Assembly: GCA_003279855.1 (NCBI GenBank)
Contig: QCGO01000001.1
Span: 474,223-538,222, forward strand
Source: Prochlorococcus sp. AG-388-E21
Lineage (GTDB): Bacteria > Cyanobacteriota > Cyanobacteriia > PCC-6307 > Cyanobiaceae
Direction: 5' to 3'
Length of the DNA: 64,000 bases
Part shown: positions 20,988 through 32,812 of the stretch, piece after piece
How the letters are laid out: each line of letters begins with the position of its first letter
Position numbering within the stretch: the first letter of the stretch is position 1
The notes under the pieces: generated by a model
Databases searched by the model: none
Told to the model about the DNA's origin: nothing
What the model saw: only the letters and a program-made list of their open reading frames with translations
Position numbers and translations under genes: made by a program

Positions 20988-21989
20988 GTGAATCAAACTT
21001 TAATTCAAGAAATTCTCGAAGTAGTCGAGCAAGCCGCAATCGCATCAGCGAAACTTACAGGTTTAGGTCAGAAAGACGAAGCTGATGCAGCTGCTGTTGA
21101 AGCAATGAGGTTGCGTATGGGCAAAATTGAGATGAAAGGAAAAATTGTAATAGGTGAAGGTGAACGTGACGAAGCACCAATGTTATATATAGGGGAAGAG
21201 GTAGGTAGTGGAAACGGTCCAGGGGTTGACTTTGCTGTAGACCCTTGTGAAGGAACTAATCTATGTGCTAACAACCAACGAGGATCCATGGCAGTATTAG
21301 CTGCTTCCGACACTGGGGGGCTTTTCAATGCACCTGATTTTTATATGAATAAATTGGCAGCACCTCCAGCGGCAAAAGGAAAGGTAGATATTAGGAATTC
21401 AGCTACTGAGAATTTAAAAATTTTAAGTAATTGCTTAGATCTAGCGATTGATGAACTTACTGTAGTAGTTATGGATAGAGCAAGACACAAAAATTTGATC
21501 AAGGAGATTCGAGAATGTGGAGCAAAAATTCAACCAATTTCTGATGGAGACGTTCAAGCTGCAATTGCTTGCGGATTTGCTGGTACAGGAACTCATTGCT
21601 TAATGGGTATTGGAGCAGCTCCAGAAGGTGTTATATCTGCTGCTGCAATGAGAGCTCTTGGTGGACATTTTCAAGGACAGTTAGTTTATGACCCTGCAAT
21701 TGCCCAAACTTCTGAATGGGCAGACTATACAAAAGAAGGAAATATAAAACGTTTAAATGAAATGGGAATTACAGATATTGACAAAATCTATGAGGCCAAT
21801 GAACTTGCATCAGGAGAAAATGTGATCTTTGCGGGAAGTGGAATTACTGATGGATTATTATTTGACGGAGTCAAATTTGAAAAAGACTGTACTAGAACCA
21901 GTAGCCTTGTAATAAGTACATTGGATAGCACTTGTCGATTTACAAATACAATACACATGAAAGATGGTGCTAAAAGCATTAGCCTTTAA
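20988..21989 (+). CDS. glpX: class II fructose-1,6/sedoheptulose-1,7-bisphosphatase
   Basis: [29 protein letters not shown] start. Confidence 0.97.
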   Translation: MNQTLIQEILEVVEQAAIASAKLTGLGQKDEADAAAVEAMRLRMGKIEMKGKIVIGEGERDEAPMLYIGEEVGSGNGPGVDFAVDPCEGTNLCANNQRGSMAVLAASDTGGLFNAPDFYMNKLAAPPAAKGKVDIRNSATENLKILSNCLDLAIDELTVVVMDRARHKNLIKEIRECGAKIQPISDGDVQAAIACGFAGTGTHCLMGIGAAPEGVISAAAMRALGGHFQGQLVYDPAIAQTSEWADYTKEGNIKRLNEMGITDIDKIYEANELASGENVIFAGSGITDGLLFDGVKFEKDCTRTSSLVISTLDSTCRFTNTIHMKDGAKSISL

Positions 21990-22006
21990 TATTTCAATTT
22001 AATTTT

Positions 22007-23317
22007 ATGCATATTGTTGTCGTCGGACTAAGTCATCGCACGGCACCTGTCGAAGTGCGTGAGAAGTTAAGTATTCCTGATCAATCGATTTCTGAATCAT
22101 TAAAAACTCTGAGTATCAATTCTGATATTTTAGAAGTTTCTATTTTAAGTACTTGTAATAGGTTAGAAATATACGCTCTTGTTAAAGAGATAAATATTGG
22201 TATTTCAACTATTAAAGAATTTTTAACAGATTACTCGAGCTTAAATTTTGAAGACTTAAATCCTCATCTTTTTGATTTTAGACAAGAGGAAGCTGTTTTA
22301 CATTTAATGAAAGTCTCAGCTGGATTAGATAGCCTCGTTTTGGGCGAAGGGCAAATACTCTCGCAAGTTAAAAAAATGATGAGATTAGGTCAGGAGAATC
22401 AATCTACTGGGCCAATTCTTAATAGGTTATTAAGTCAATCAGTTAGTGCCGGGAAGAAAGTTAGATCTGAAACAAATTTAGGAACTGGTGCTGTTTCAAT
22501 TAGTTCGGCCGCTGTAGAACTGGCTCAATTAAAAATTGGACAGGATCATGGTGTTGATGGGCTCGTTAGTTTGAAATCAGAAAAAGTTCTAGTCGTTGGA
22601 GCTGGAAGGATGAGTAGACTTTTAATAACTCATTTGAAATCCAAAGGATGCCATAAGCTCACTCTTTTAAATAGAAATATTGATAGAGCAGTTAATCTTG
22701 CAGGAGATTTCCCAGATCTTGAAATAAATTGCAAGAGTTTAAATGAATTGGATGAAAATATATCTTTATCCTCTCTTGTCTTTACAAGTACTGCCTCTGA
22801 AAAACCTTTTATTGATTTAGCAAGAGTTGAAAATATTAGTTTAAATAACAAACTTAAATTTATTGATATAGGTGTTCCAAGAAATATATCAAATGATGTT
22901 AAACATCATGCTTCTATAGAGTCTTTTGATGTTGATGACTTGGAGGAAGTTGTTTCTAGAAATCAAGAATTTAGACAAAAAATAGCAAAAGAGGCTGAAT
23001 CTTTAGTTAAAGATGAAAGAATTATTTTTTTGGAGTGGTGGGCTAGTTTGGAAGCAGTTCCAGTTATAAATAAATTAAGATCTGATTTGGAATTAATAAG
23101 AAAAGAAGAGTTACAAAAGGCACTAAGTAGAATGGGACCTGATTTTTCTGCTCGAGAAAGGAAAGTTGTAGAGGCTTTAACTAAAGGGATTATTAATAAG
23201 ATTCTTCACACACCAGTCACTAAATTGAGAAGTCCTCAGTCAAGAGATGAAAGGCAAGCATCATTAAAAATCGTAGAAAAATTGTTTTCTTTAGTAGATG
23301 ATGAACAAAATTTTTAA
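22007..23317 (+). CDS. hemA: glutamyl-tRNA reductase
   Basis: GLSHRTAPVEVREKL, STCNRLEIYA, VLGEGQILSQVK. Confidence 0.97.
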   Translation: MHIVVVGLSHRTAPVEVREKLSIPDQSISESLKTLSINSDILEVSILSTCNRLEIYALVKEINIGISTIKEFLTDYSSLNFEDLNPHLFDFRQEEAVLHLMKVSAGLDSLVLGEGQILSQVKKMMRLGQENQSTGPILNRLLSQSVSAGKKVRSETNLGTGAVSISSAAVELAQLKIGQDHGVDGLVSLKSEKVLVVGAGRMSRLLITHLKSKGCHKLTLLNRNIDRAVNLAGDFPDLEINCKSLNELDENISLSSLVFTSTASEKPFIDLARVENISLNNKLKFIDIGVPRNISNDVKHHASIESFDVDDLEEVVSRNQEFRQKIAKEAESLVKDERIIFLEWWASLEAVPVINKLRSDLELIRKEELQKALSRMGPDFSARERKVVEALTKGIINKILHTPVTKLRSPQSRDERQASLKIVEKLFSLVDDEQNF

Positions 23318-23446
23318 AAATAACTGACTTTATATTAAGTTTTTCATTAGATTTTTCTAAATACCTTTGTAAAGTGGCCATTCCCATTTTTAAATTTGCA
23401 CATAATCAGTTAATTTTAATAATTGAGTATACCTCCATTAAATTGA

Positions 23447-24742
23447 ATGAAGCGTGTGTTGGCAATCATCCTCGGTGGAGGAAAAGGTTCTAGGCTTTAT
23501 CCCTTAACAAAAATGAGGGCTAAACCTGCAGTTCCTTTAGCAGGTAAATATCGTTTGATTGATATCCCAATTAGTAATTGTATTAATTCTGGGATTAATA
23601 AAATGTATGTTTTAACTCAGTTTAATAGTGCTTCTCTTAACAGACATATTGGGAGAACCTACAATTTAAGTGCTCCCTTTGGGCAAGGATTTGTGGAAGT
23701 ACTAGCTGCTCAGCAGACTCCTGATAGTCCAAAGTGGTTTGAAGGTACTGCTGATGCAGTAAGAAAGTATCAATGGTTATTCCAAGAGTGGGATGTGGAT
23801 GAATATTTAATATTATCTGGTGATCAGCTTTACAGGATGGACTATAGTTTATTTGTTCAACACCATAGAGATAATAAAGCTGATTTAACAGTAGCTGCTT
23901 TACCTGTTGATGAATCTCAGGCTGAAGGTTTTGGCCTTATGAGAACAGATGATTTGGGTAATATTAAAGAATTTAGTGAAAAGCCAACCGGTGAGAAATT
24001 AAAATCAATGGCGGTTGATACCTCTAAGTTCGGATTAACTAAGGAATCAGCTCAAGAGAAACCGTATCTTGCCTCGATGGGAATTTATGTTTTCAGTAGA
24101 AAGACACTTTTCGATCTCTTAAATAAGTTTCCTAGTTATACAGATTTTGGTAAAGATATAATTCCTGAGGCATTAACTAGAGGGGATACATTAAAGAGTT
24201 ATGTTTTTGATGATTACTGGGAAGATATAGGAACTATAGGAGCATTTTTCGAATCAAACCTAGCACTAACACAACAACCAAAACCTCCGTTTAGTTTTTA
24301 TGATGAAAAATTTCCTATATATACTAGGCCTAGGTATCTTCCTCCATCAAAACTTGTAGATGCTCAAATTACTGATTCAATAGTTTGTGAAGGAACTATT
24401 TTGAAATCTTGTAGTATCTTGCATTGTGTTTTAGGTGTGAGAAGTAGAATTGAAAGCGATTCTGTTATTGAAGATACTCTTGTAATGGGATCTGATTTTT
24501 TTGAATCGCTAGAAGAGAGGATTGAATTAAGAAAAGGTGGTGGTACTCCTCTTGGAGTAGGGGAAGGTTCAACAATAAAAAGGGCAATTCTTGATAAGAA
24601 TGCAAGAATTGGAGATAACGTGGTGATAGTAAATAAGGATAGAGTAGAAGAAGCAGATAAACCAGAGCTAGGATTTTATATAAGAAATGGAATTGTTGTT
24701 GTAGTTAAAAATGCAACTATTGCTAACGGAACAATTATTTAA
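23447..24742 (+). CDS. glgC: glucose-1-phosphate adenylyltransferase
   Basis: [41 protein letters not shown]. Confidence 0.98.
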   Translation: MKRVLAIILGGGKGSRLYPLTKMRAKPAVPLAGKYRLIDIPISNCINSGINKMYVLTQFNSASLNRHIGRTYNLSAPFGQGFVEVLAAQQTPDSPKWFEGTADAVRKYQWLFQEWDVDEYLILSGDQLYRMDYSLFVQHHRDNKADLTVAALPVDESQAEGFGLMRTDDLGNIKEFSEKPTGEKLKSMAVDTSKFGLTKESAQEKPYLASMGIYVFSRKTLFDLLNKFPSYTDFGKDIIPEALTRGDTLKSYVFDDYWEDIGTIGAFFESNLALTQQPKPPFSFYDEKFPIYTRPRYLPPSKLVDAQITDSIVCEGTILKSCSILHCVLGVRSRIESDSVIEDTLVMGSDFFESLEERIELRKGGGTPLGVGEGSTIKRAILDKNARIGDNVVIVNKDRVEEADKPELGFYIRNGIVVVVKNATIANGTII

Positions 24743-24840
24743 TTTAGTTTTTCGATCATTTTTCGCTGACATAAGTAATGTTTTTTAAGCAATTTCTCTA
24801 AGTTGCATGCAATATATATTTATTGCGTTTTTTATTTTTT

Positions 24841-26259
24841 ATGTCCAAGGCACATTTTGGTTTAATCGGTCTTGGAGTTATGGGGGAGAATTTAGTTCTT
24901 AATGCAGAAAGAAATGGGTTTTCTAGTGTGGTTTTTAATAGAACCTATTCAAAAACTCAAGAATTCTTAGAAGGTAGAGGTTTAGGAAAGAATGTAGAAG
25001 GTGCTAAAACACTTCAAGAATTTGTGAATAAGCTGGAGAGACCAAGAAGAATTTTAATGATGGTTAAAGCCGGGGCAGCTACAGATGCTGTTATTGATAA
25101 TATTTCTGAATATCTTGAAGAAGGTGATTTATTAATTGATGGAGGTAATTCTCAGTTTAAAGATACTGAAAGAAGAGTTGCGACTCTTGAGAGTAAAAGC
25201 TTTGGATACATAGGAATGGGTGTCTCTGGAGGGGCTAAAGGGGCCTTGGAGGGTCCAAGTATGATGCCTGGGGGAACTAAAGCTTCTTATGACGCTATAG
25301 AAAGTTTATTGACTAAAATGGCTGCGAAAGTAGAAGACGGTCCTTGTGTTGCTTATGTTGGACCCGGTGGTTCAGGTCATTTTGTTAAAACTGTTCACAA
25401 TGGTATTGAATATGGCATTGAGCAAATTCTTGCAGAAGCTTATGACCTTATGAAAAGAGTTAAAAATATGAATGGATCACAAATGGCTGAGGTTTTTGGT
25501 CTTTGGAATAATACTGATGAATTGGCATCTTATCTTGTAGAAATAACCCAGATATGTTTAAACACCAAAGATGAACTAACAGGCGAAGATGTTGTGGAAA
25601 AAATATTGGATAAAGCTGGCCAAAAAGGTACTGGATTGTGGACTGTTGTTAGTGCCTTAGAACTTGGTATATCAGTCCCCACTATTTATGCTTCATTAAA
25701 TGCAAGGGTTATGAGTTCCCTTAAGGTTCAACGTAGTGAAATCGAGAAAACAATTCCGATGGAAGCTATTGAAGATTTTGATTTAGGAGAAATTTCTAAT
25801 GGTATGAAACCTTTGTTTGATGCAGTCGTTCTTGCTACTATTGCTAGTTACGCTCAAGGGATGGATATATTAAGTGAAGCTTCATCAGTATATAATTATG
25901 AGCTAAATATGCCATCTATTGCTCAAATATGGAAAGGTGGTTGCATTATTAGATCAAAATTATTAAAAAAGATTCAAGATGCATATCAAAAAGATCCAAA
26001 TTTGAAGAATCTAATTTTTGATGAATGGTTCAATAACGAAATTTCTACAAGAATTGATAATTTAGCAAGTGTCGTTTCTTCTTCAACTAAGGCTGGTATT
26101 CCAGTCCCTTGTTTATCAAGCACTTTAGATTATTTAAATAGTTACAGAACAAACAGACTCCCTCAGAATTTAGTTCAAGCCATGAGAGATTGTTTTGGGT
26201 CACATACTTACGAAAGAGTTGATAAGGAAGGTAGTTTTCATACTGAATGGATGAAATGA
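24841..26259 (+). CDS. gnd: 6-phosphogluconate dehydrogenase
   Basis: GLIGLGVMGENLVLN, IDGGNSQFKDT; start placed at MSKAHFG rather than the upstream 24823 ATG. Confidence 0.96.
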   Translation: MSKAHFGLIGLGVMGENLVLNAERNGFSSVVFNRTYSKTQEFLEGRGLGKNVEGAKTLQEFVNKLERPRRILMMVKAGAATDAVIDNISEYLEEGDLLIDGGNSQFKDTERRVATLESKSFGYIGMGVSGGAKGALEGPSMMPGGTKASYDAIESLLTKMAAKVEDGPCVAYVGPGGSGHFVKTVHNGIEYGIEQILAEAYDLMKRVKNMNGSQMAEVFGLWNNTDELASYLVEITQICLNTKDELTGEDVVEKILDKAGQKGTGLWTVVSALELGISVPTIYASLNARVMSSLKVQRSEIEKTIPMEAIEDFDLGEISNGMKPLFDAVVLATIASYAQGMDILSEASSVYNYELNMPSIAQIWKGGCIIRSKLLKKIQDAYQKDPNLKNLIFDEWFNNEISTRIDNLASVVSSSTKAGIPVPCLSSTLDYLNSYRTNRLPQNLVQAMRDCFGSHTYERVDKEGSFHTEWMK

Positions 26260-26984
26260 TTGAACAATCTTATGGTGGATACAAACTTTACATATATAAA
26301 GATAAACTTGAACTCTCATCTAATGTCTCTAATTTTATAGAAAATCAAATTGTTCAAACATTAAAAACTAAAGACAAATTTCAATTTTGTGTAAGTGGTG
26401 GATCAACTCCTAAATCTGTATATCAATTACTATCAGAAAGAGATATTGAATGGGAGAAAGTTGATATATTTTTAGGTGATGAGAGGTGTGTTGATCCAAA
26501 ATCTGAATTAAGTAACTCTCTGATGTTAAAGAATTCCTTGCTAACTAAATATGGTTCTAAAGCCTTCTTTTATGAGATTTTTAGTGATAAAAAAGTTGAC
26601 GACGATATCTCTAAAAATTTATTAATTTCTAAATTAAATGAAAAATGTAATGGTAAACCTCCATCTTTTGATTTAACTTTATTAGGCCTTGGAGATGATG
26701 GTCATACCGCTTCATTATTTCCATATCAGAAAGATAATAATGCTGATGATTTAGTAATTTTTAATGAAGGTAAGGGGCTTAAAAGAATTTCTCTAACACC
26801 TAAAGTACTCTCTGCTTCTTCAAATATAATATTTTTAGTTAGTGGAGCTTCTAAACAATTAGCACTCCAGAGGTTATTGGATAAAGATGAATCTCAAGAA
26901 AGGACTCCTTCTAAACTAATTAAATCAAGTAACCAGATATCAATATTTTGCGATGAAGAATCTTCAAAAGAATTATCAATTTAG
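26256..26984 (+). CDS. pgl: 6-phosphogluconolactonase
   Basis: CVSGGSTPKSVYQLL, FLGDERCV, LLGLGDDGHTASLFP; ATGA overlap with gnd stop. Confidence 0.94.
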   Translation: MIEQSYGGYKLYIYKDKLELSSNVSNFIENQIVQTLKTKDKFQFCVSGGSTPKSVYQLLSERDIEWEKVDIFLGDERCVDPKSELSNSLMLKNSLLTKYGSKAFFYEIFSDKKVDDDISKNLLISKLNEKCNGKPPSFDLTLLGLGDDGHTASLFPYQKDNNADDLVIFNEGKGLKRISLTPKVLSASSNIIFLVSGASKQLALQRLLDKDESQERTPSKLIKSSNQISIFCDEESSKELSI

Positions 26985-27014
26985 TTAAAGTCTATATTAG
27001 TTCTAAACTAATTA

Positions 27015-27563
27015 ATGAGTAATAAAAAAGTTTTATTCCAAAAAAAAGAGTTTGAAGGATGGAAAACCTTAAACGATACTGTCATGGGTGGTTCAAGTTC
27101 AGCTTATTGCGAAAATACAAATTCTGGGTTGCTATTAAAGGGAAATATCATAGAGAAAGCTGGAGGCTTTGTTAGTTGTAGATCATCGATATATAAACCT
27201 TCATTAGATATTAAGGAGTATCAATCTTTTGAATTAATAATAGATGGTCAAGGAAGAACCTTTAAATTTGCAGTCGCATGCGAAGATGACATCCTTGGCC
27301 TGACAGAATTTATTCCTGGAGGTCTGAGATGGATAAAATCATTTCCTACTAAAAAATTTGGAACAACTAACATAGAAATTCCTTTTGATTCTCTTAATCC
27401 ATCAGTAAGAGCTAATAAGGTCCGTTTCCCTTTTAAATTCAAACCATCAAAAATCAAGAGATTACAACTGCTGCATTCAAAATTTGGAGATGATGGTCTA
27501 CTTAATGATGGATTCAAATCGGGTCCAATAAAAATTTTAATAAAATCAATCAGTGTTCTTTGA
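27015..27563 (+). CDS. CIA30 (NDUFAF1-like) family protein
   Basis: WKTLNDTVMGGSSSAY, GGFVSCRS motif typical of CIA30/DUF family. Confidence 0.8.
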   Translation: MSNKKVLFQKKEFEGWKTLNDTVMGGSSSAYCENTNSGLLLKGNIIEKAGGFVSCRSSIYKPSLDIKEYQSFELIIDGQGRTFKFAVACEDDILGLTEFIPGGLRWIKSFPTKKFGTTNIEIPFDSLNPSVRANKVRFPFKFKPSKIKRLQLLHSKFGDDGLLNDGFKSGPIKILIKSISVL

Positions 27564-27939
27564 AGATTTTGATGAAAAATTTAATACTTTAATTGCCAAG
27601 TCTGCAGATTTAACAAATAAACCTTTTCTGCACTCAGTCGTAAAGATTAATGGGGAATATGAAAGAGATAATGTGGATATTGATTTAACTGTAAATATTT
27701 TATGTAGGGATAGTGAAGGGAATAGATTGGATATTTATGATCTTGAGTTAGAACTTTTTAAATCAAATAGTGAATTAGTTTTAGTTATTACAAAGCTGAA
27801 CTTTCCTGATGAACCTATTTTATGGAGTGGTGTAAAAACAATATGGATGAATAGTAGTGATGGCAAAAAATGCTCTCCACCAAAATATAGTTCAAGATTG
27901 GAGAACCTTGCTACGAGGATAAAAAATTTTATTACTTAG
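27553..27939 (+). CDS. conserved hypothetical protein
   Basis: Short overlap with upstream CDS, coding-like composition. Confidence 0.7.
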   Translation: MFFEDFDEKFNTLIAKSADLTNKPFLHSVVKINGEYERDNVDIDLTVNILCRDSEGNRLDIYDLELELFKSNSELVLVITKLNFPDEPILWSGVKTIWMNSSDGKKCSPPKYSSRLENLATRIKNFIT

Positions 27940-27956
27940 AACAGTTTATTCGGAGA

Positions 27957-29636
27957 TTATTCTTCCAAATCTGTAACGGCTCCTAGGCTTGAGGTGCTAA
28001 CAATTCTTGAATATTTAGAAAGAACTCCTTTTTTATATTTTTTACTAGGCTTTTCCCAGTTAATTCTTCTCATTTCTAATTCCTCATCAGATAGTTCAAC
28101 TTCGATTAATTGGTTTGTCGCATCAACAGTTATTAAATCGCCTTCTTTTATTAACGCTATATTTCCTCCAACTGCTGCTTCTGGTGCAATATGGCCAACA
28201 ACTAGGCCATAGGTGCCTCCACTAAATCTACCGTCAGTTATTAGAGCTACTTTTTCTCCAAGTCCTTGCCCAACAATTGCGGATGTTGGTGCCAACATTT
28301 CTCTCATCCCTGGTCCGCCCACAGGACCTTCATTTCTTATAACAACGACATTACCAGCTTTAATATCATTATTCAAAATTGATTTGAGACAATCCTCCTC
28401 ACTCTCAAAGATGCGAGCAGGTCCTTTTAATACAGGATTCTTTATTCCACTAATTTTGGCTACACAACCTTCCGAGGCTAAGTTACCTTTTAGAATCGCT
28501 AAGTGACCTTTTTTATAAAGCGGATTATCAATATCTCGAATGACATCCTGATTCTCTGGAGGTTTATCTGGAATATCTTTTAAGGATTCAACTATTGTTT
28601 TACCCTCTATGTTTCTACAATTACCATGTATCAAACCTGCGTTTAGAAGTATTTTCATAACTTGTGGGATTCCACCTGCTTTATGAAGATCGACTGTTAC
28701 GTATTTACCGCTGGGTTTTAAGTCGCAAATTACAGGCACTTTTTGTCTTATTCTTTCGAAATCATCAATATTGATATCTATACCTGCTGTATTTGCTATT
28801 GCTAATATATGTAAAACGGCATTAGTTGAACCTCCAATTGCCATAATGACAGATATTGCATTCTCAAATGATTCTTTAGTCATGAGAGTTAAAGGTCGAA
28901 TGTCTCTTCTAATTGCATCAACTAATATTTCAGCACTTTTTTCAGCGCTAACCTCCTTCTCATAATCTTCAGCTGCCATTGTTGAACTATAAGGAAGACT
29001 TAAACCCAAGACTTCTATAACGGCAGACATGGTGTTAGCTGTAAACATTCCTCCACAACTTCCAGCTCCTGGGATACAATTTTTTTCAACTTCAATTAAT
29101 CTCTTCTCATTTATTTTTCCAGAAGTTAATTGCCCAACAGCTTCAAATGCACTGACAACTGTAAGATCTTCTCCGTTTAATTTGCCAGGTTTTATTGTTC
29201 CTCCATAAATAAATATGGATGGGATATTCATTCTTGCAATTGCAATCATTGCTCCTGGCATATTTTTATCACAACCTCCAATAGCTAAAACCCCGTCCAT
29301 ACTTTGCGCATTGCATGCTGTTTCGATTGAATCAGCTATAACCTCTCTTGAAACTAGGGAATATTTCATTCCCTCTGTTCCCATAGAGATTCCATCACTT
29401 ACGGTGATGGTTCCGAACATTTGAGGCATTCCTCCTGCTTCTCTTATTGACTCTTCAGCTTTTAGAGCTAACTTGTTTAACCCCATATTGCATGGTGTGA
29501 TAGTACTAAATCCGTTAGCAACTCCAATAATGGGTTTAGTAAAATCTTCATCACTAAAACCAACAGCTCTTAACATTGATCTGTTGGGAGATCTTTGGAC
29601 ACCTTGAGTTATTGCAGATGATCTTAATTTATTCAT
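27957..29636 (-). CDS. ilvD: dihydroxy-acid dehydratase
   Basis: [41 protein letters not shown]. Confidence 0.98.
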   Translation of the reverse strand: MNKLRSSAITQGVQRSPNRSMLRAVGFSDEDFTKPIIGVANGFSTITPCNMGLNKLALKAEESIREAGGMPQMFGTITVSDGISMGTEGMKYSLVSREVIADSIETACNAQSMDGVLAIGGCDKNMPGAMIAIARMNIPSIFIYGGTIKPGKLNGEDLTVVSAFEAVGQLTSGKINEKRLIEVEKNCIPGAGSCGGMFTANTMSAVIEVLGLSLPYSSTMAAEDYEKEVSAEKSAEILVDAIRRDIRPLTLMTKESFENAISVIMAIGGSTNAVLHILAIANTAGIDINIDDFERIRQKVPVICDLKPSGKYVTVDLHKAGGIPQVMKILLNAGLIHGNCRNIEGKTIVESLKDIPDKPPENQDVIRDIDNPLYKKGHLAILKGNLASEGCVAKISGIKNPVLKGPARIFESEEDCLKSILNNDIKAGNVVVIRNEGPVGGPGMREMLAPTSAIVGQGLGEKVALITDGRFSGGTYGLVVGHIAPEAAVGGNIALIKEGDLITVDATNQLIEVELSDEELEMRRINWEKPSKKYKKGVLSKYSRIVSTSSLGAVTDLEE

Positions 29637-29659
29637 ATGATTTGAGAACCTTTTTTATT

Positions 29660-29950
29660 TTATTGTCCTAACTCCTCAAGTTGCCTCCTTACATCAGCAA
29701 TTGCAGAATTAAGCTCTTCAACTTTCTGCTCTAATTTATCCCCTTCAACGTCTTTAATGTTTTCGTTAGTATCAATAGCCTCTGAACCATCTTGAATTCT
29801 AGATGAATACATCATTGCTTTTTGTTTCTTTTCTTCTTTTCTTTTATCTGCTTCGGAGATTAACCACCATGCCAAACCTGCTGCTCCGATAAAAGCCCCA
29901 CTTATTAAAGATAAAAAATTATTTGAAGACGAATCTCTATATTCAGACAT
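29660..29950 (-). CDS. conserved hypothetical protein, N-terminal TM and coiled coil
   Basis: ORF with hydrophobic N-terminus and charged C-terminus. Confidence 0.7.
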   Translation of the reverse strand: MSEYRDSSSNNFLSLISGAFIGAAGLAWWLISEADKRKEEKKQKAMMYSSRIQDGSEAIDTNENIKDVEGDKLEQKVEELNSAIADVRRQLEELGQ

Positions 29951-29979
29951 TGGTAATTAATTTCTATTTATATTATATC

Positions 29980-30597
29980 TTAGTTCTTATCTGAAAATAT
30001 AGTACTCAAACGCAATAAAGGGTTTCCAATCCCGGGCTTCAACAAATCTGAATTTTCGTCCTCTTCATCAATACAAGATGTATATATAACTTGTTGAGGA
30101 AATATTTTTGCAATTTCATTTAGACCTTTATTGCTGCAAATGGATGATATTAATAAAATCCTATTAGATTCAACCCCTAATCTTTTTAAGTTAATAAGAG
30201 TTTCAATTGGATTTGATTTCATCTTTATTTGATCTGAATAAACCATAACACCTACATTTTCTTCGATCTTTTTTGGTAATTCTCCTAACAAAAGAGTTGA
30301 ATTGGGGATCACTTCTTTTGCTCCGTACCATAGGGATAATCCTTCAGGCATTATCGCTATTACTTTTATTGGATAATCATTATTTATAAACACACCTTCT
30401 GCCTCTCCATTATCTGTTTTTATCGACTCTTTTTTATATGGAAGCCAATCTCTTAACGCTTCATAAGTAAGCCATTTTCCTAATTGTTCATAGCCGGTTG
30501 AATATAAAATATTAGGAGTATTTTTCTCTCTTAAAATTGAAAGCCAATGTTTTATTAATGGATGAGGAGGAACAATAACCTTTAGTGACATTGCCAT
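29980..30597 (-). CDS. uracil phosphoribosyltransferase-like protein
   Basis: LKVIVPPHPLIKHWLSILR and UPRTase-like layout; start likely at an internal ATG. Confidence 0.75.
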   Translation of the reverse strand: MAMSLKVIVPPHPLIKHWLSILREKNTPNILYSTGYEQLGKWLTYEALRDWLPYKKESIKTDNGEAEGVFINNDYPIKVIAIMPEGLSLWYGAKEVIPNSTLLLGELPKKIEENVGVMVYSDQIKMKSNPIETLINLKRLGVESNRILLISSICSNKGLNEIAKIFPQQVIYTSCIDEEDENSDLLKPGIGNPLLRLSTIFSDKN

Positions 30598-30659
30598 ATA
30601 TTTTCCTTTAAGATGGTAATACAAACTTTAAAACCCTAGATCTAAAATACATTTTTATT

Positions 30660-31172
30660 ATGATTAAATCAATTAATTTTCCTTCCCTCAAGAATGCTTT
30701 AATAACTATATTTTTTATTGGGATCCTATTTTTTAATTTTGTAAACTCTGCTTGGGCTAAACGACCTCCAGAAATAAGAAACCAGCAAGACCTTGATTTA
30801 GAGGAAGATATGCATGGTCAAGATCTTAGTGGTAATGAATTTGTAAAGTTCAATTTAAATGGATTTGATTTTAGTCAAAGTAACTTGGAGGGAGCAGTTT
30901 TTAATAATAGTAAATTGCAAAACGCAACTATGACTGGAGCTAACCTTAGTGACGCTTTAGCATATGCAACCGATTTTACAGACGCAGATCTTTCAGATGT
31001 GAATTTCACAAATGCTTTATTAATGGAAAGTAATTTTGAAGGAGCTAAGATTGATGGCGCAGATTTTACTAATGCAGTTCTTAGCCGAATACAGCAAAAA
31101 GAATTATGTGAAATAGCAAATGGTACCAATAGTTCGACAGGAGAAAGTACAGAATATAGTCTTGGTTGTTAG
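30660..31172 (+). CDS. secreted/lumenal pentapeptide-repeat protein
   Basis: Signal peptide; NLEGA/NLSDA/DLSDV/NFEGA/DFTNA tandem A(D/N)LXX repeats. Confidence 0.9.
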   Translation: MIKSINFPSLKNALITIFFIGILFFNFVNSAWAKRPPEIRNQQDLDLEEDMHGQDLSGNEFVKFNLNGFDFSQSNLEGAVFNNSKLQNATMTGANLSDALAYATDFTDADLSDVNFTNALLMESNFEGAKIDGADFTNAVLSRIQQKELCEIANGTNSSTGESTEYSLGC

Positions 31173-31182
31173 GAAAAAATAT

Positions 31183-32238
31183 ATGAATAAAAGAATACCT
31201 GTAATTGTAATTTCTGGATTTCTTGGGTCAGGAAAGACTACTTTTTTAAGATATTTACTAAGAGAGAGCAATAAAAAATTTGGGTTAATAATTAACGAAT
31301 TTGGTGATGTTGGGATTGATGGTGACTTGGTTAAAAGTTGCAATGGCTGTGACGATTCTGATGAAGGTTGTATTATTGAATTAAATAATGGTTGTTTATG
31401 TTGCACCGTTCAAGATGATTTTATTCCCTCTATAAAATCACTTGTAAATTTTAATCCTGACATAGAAGCAATAATCATTGAGACGAGTGGACTTGCCTTA
31501 CCCTTACCATTGATACAAGCACTTAATTGGCCTGAGATTAGGTCATCAATATATCTTGATTTGGTAATTGGCATAGTCAATGGAGAGTCAATGCTTAAGG
31601 GCTCTCCAATAAATGATTTAAATGAAATAACTAATCAGTACGATGAGTTAAATAAGATTGACCATAATGCATCCATTGAAGAACTCTTTGAAGAACAGTT
31701 AGAGGTTTCTGATATCGTTCTAATATCAAGAGCAGATGTTTTAAATGAAAAAGATTTTAAATCTATCAAAAATCTAATCAAAGAAAAGTTTAAATCAACT
31801 GTTCCTATTCTTAAATCTTTTAATGGCAAAATTGATTTAAAATATATATTAGATATTGATTTAAAAAAGGATAATTATAAAAAATTTATTTCTGAAGAAC
31901 ATGATCATAATCACGTTGAACTTGTCTCTGATTCGGTAAAGTTAAATTATTTTCTTGACAAAAATGAATTTGAGAAAGAGATAGTAAACGTTTTAAGTGA
32001 AATTAATATTCTTCGAATAAAAGGACGTATATGGATTCCAAATAAATCTTTGCCTTTACAAATACAAGTAGTTGGAAAAAAAATAAATACATGGTACGAA
32101 GAAGCACCTCTTAATTGTTGGAGACCAATTGAAAGTGGGGGACTTGAATTAGTCATAATTTCCTTTGATAACGAATCAATTAAGAAATTTATAAAAAAAA
32201 TTAAAGAGAAATTTAAGGTTTTAAACGTCCATAAATAA
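31183..32238 (+). CDS. CobW/COG0523-family GTPase (metal chaperone type)
   Basis: GFLGSGKTTFLRYLL, GCLCCTV, His-rich EHDHNH; start set at MNKRIPV. Confidence 0.92.
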   Translation: MNKRIPVIVISGFLGSGKTTFLRYLLRESNKKFGLIINEFGDVGIDGDLVKSCNGCDDSDEGCIIELNNGCLCCTVQDDFIPSIKSLVNFNPDIEAIIIETSGLALPLPLIQALNWPEIRSSIYLDLVIGIVNGESMLKGSPINDLNEITNQYDELNKIDHNASIEELFEEQLEVSDIVLISRADVLNEKDFKSIKNLIKEKFKSTVPILKSFNGKIDLKYILDIDLKKDNYKKFISEEHDHNHVELVSDSVKLNYFLDKNEFEKEIVNVLSEINILRIKGRIWIPNKSLPLQIQVVGKKINTWYEEAPLNCWRPIESGGLELVIISFDNESIKKFIKKIKEKFKVLNVHK

Positions 32239-32274
32239 GCATTTAATTTTATAGTAAATTCTGGAAAAATTTCC

Positions 32275-32460
32275 TTGATTTCAAAATTGAAAATGGAAGA
32301 TTCAAAAATTGCTTTTAAAGCTAGTATCCTTAATGAAGATTCAATTTCTTGTTTTAAAGTTATTTGTTCTAAATGTGCTGGGTCAGGTAATTTTAAAACT
32401 CCTGAAAACTCAAGAAGAACTTGTTTAGAATGTTTTGGTAAGGGTTATGTAAACGTTTAA
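32275..32460 (+). CDS. small zinc-finger protein with DnaJ-like CxxCxGxG units
   Basis: CSKCAGSGNF...CLECFGKGYV. Confidence 0.75.
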   Translation: MISKLKMEDSKIAFKASILNEDSISCFKVICSKCAGSGNFKTPENSRRTCLECFGKGYVNV

Positions 32461-32560
32461 TTAAATTTTTTGTTTTTAATGATAAAAATATTTGTTTATT
32501 AATTAAGAGTACTTTTTTATTAAAATTTAAACTATTCTTCTATTAGAAATAATTTTTTAA

Positions 32561-32812
32561 TTGGATCAATTTGAAGTTAAAGTTTTTATAAGGTTAAGAC
32601 CTTCAGTTCTTGATCCGGCAGGAGAGGCAATAAAGTCTGCTTCCAACAAACTTGGAGTCGCAGGAATTAAATCTTTAAGAATAGGAAAAATGATTGAAGT
32701 TAAAATCGAAAGTAATGAAGAAGATATTAAAGATAAAATTGAATTATTATGTGATCGTTTATTTGCTAATACAGTCATTGAAGACTATGAGTATTCAATA
32801 AATAAATTATAA
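32561..32812 (+). CDS. purS: phosphoribosylformylglycinamidine synthase subunit PurS
   Basis: PurS-like 83 aa immediately upstream of purQ; TTG start. Confidence 0.93.
   Translation: MDQFEVKVFIRLRPSVLDPAGEAIKSASNKLGVAGIKSLRIGKMIEVKIESNEEDIKDKIELLCDRLFANTVIEDYEYSINKL

Noticed and set aside
24800-24830. TTGCATGCAA palindrome upstream of gnd
   Set aside because: Short self-complementary word expected by chance at this frequency; no flanking evidence
28213-28506. 97-aa plus ORF
   Set aside because: Antisense to ilvD; no independent support
31104-31406. 100-aa minus ORF
   Set aside because: Antisense to the CobW-family GTP-binding region
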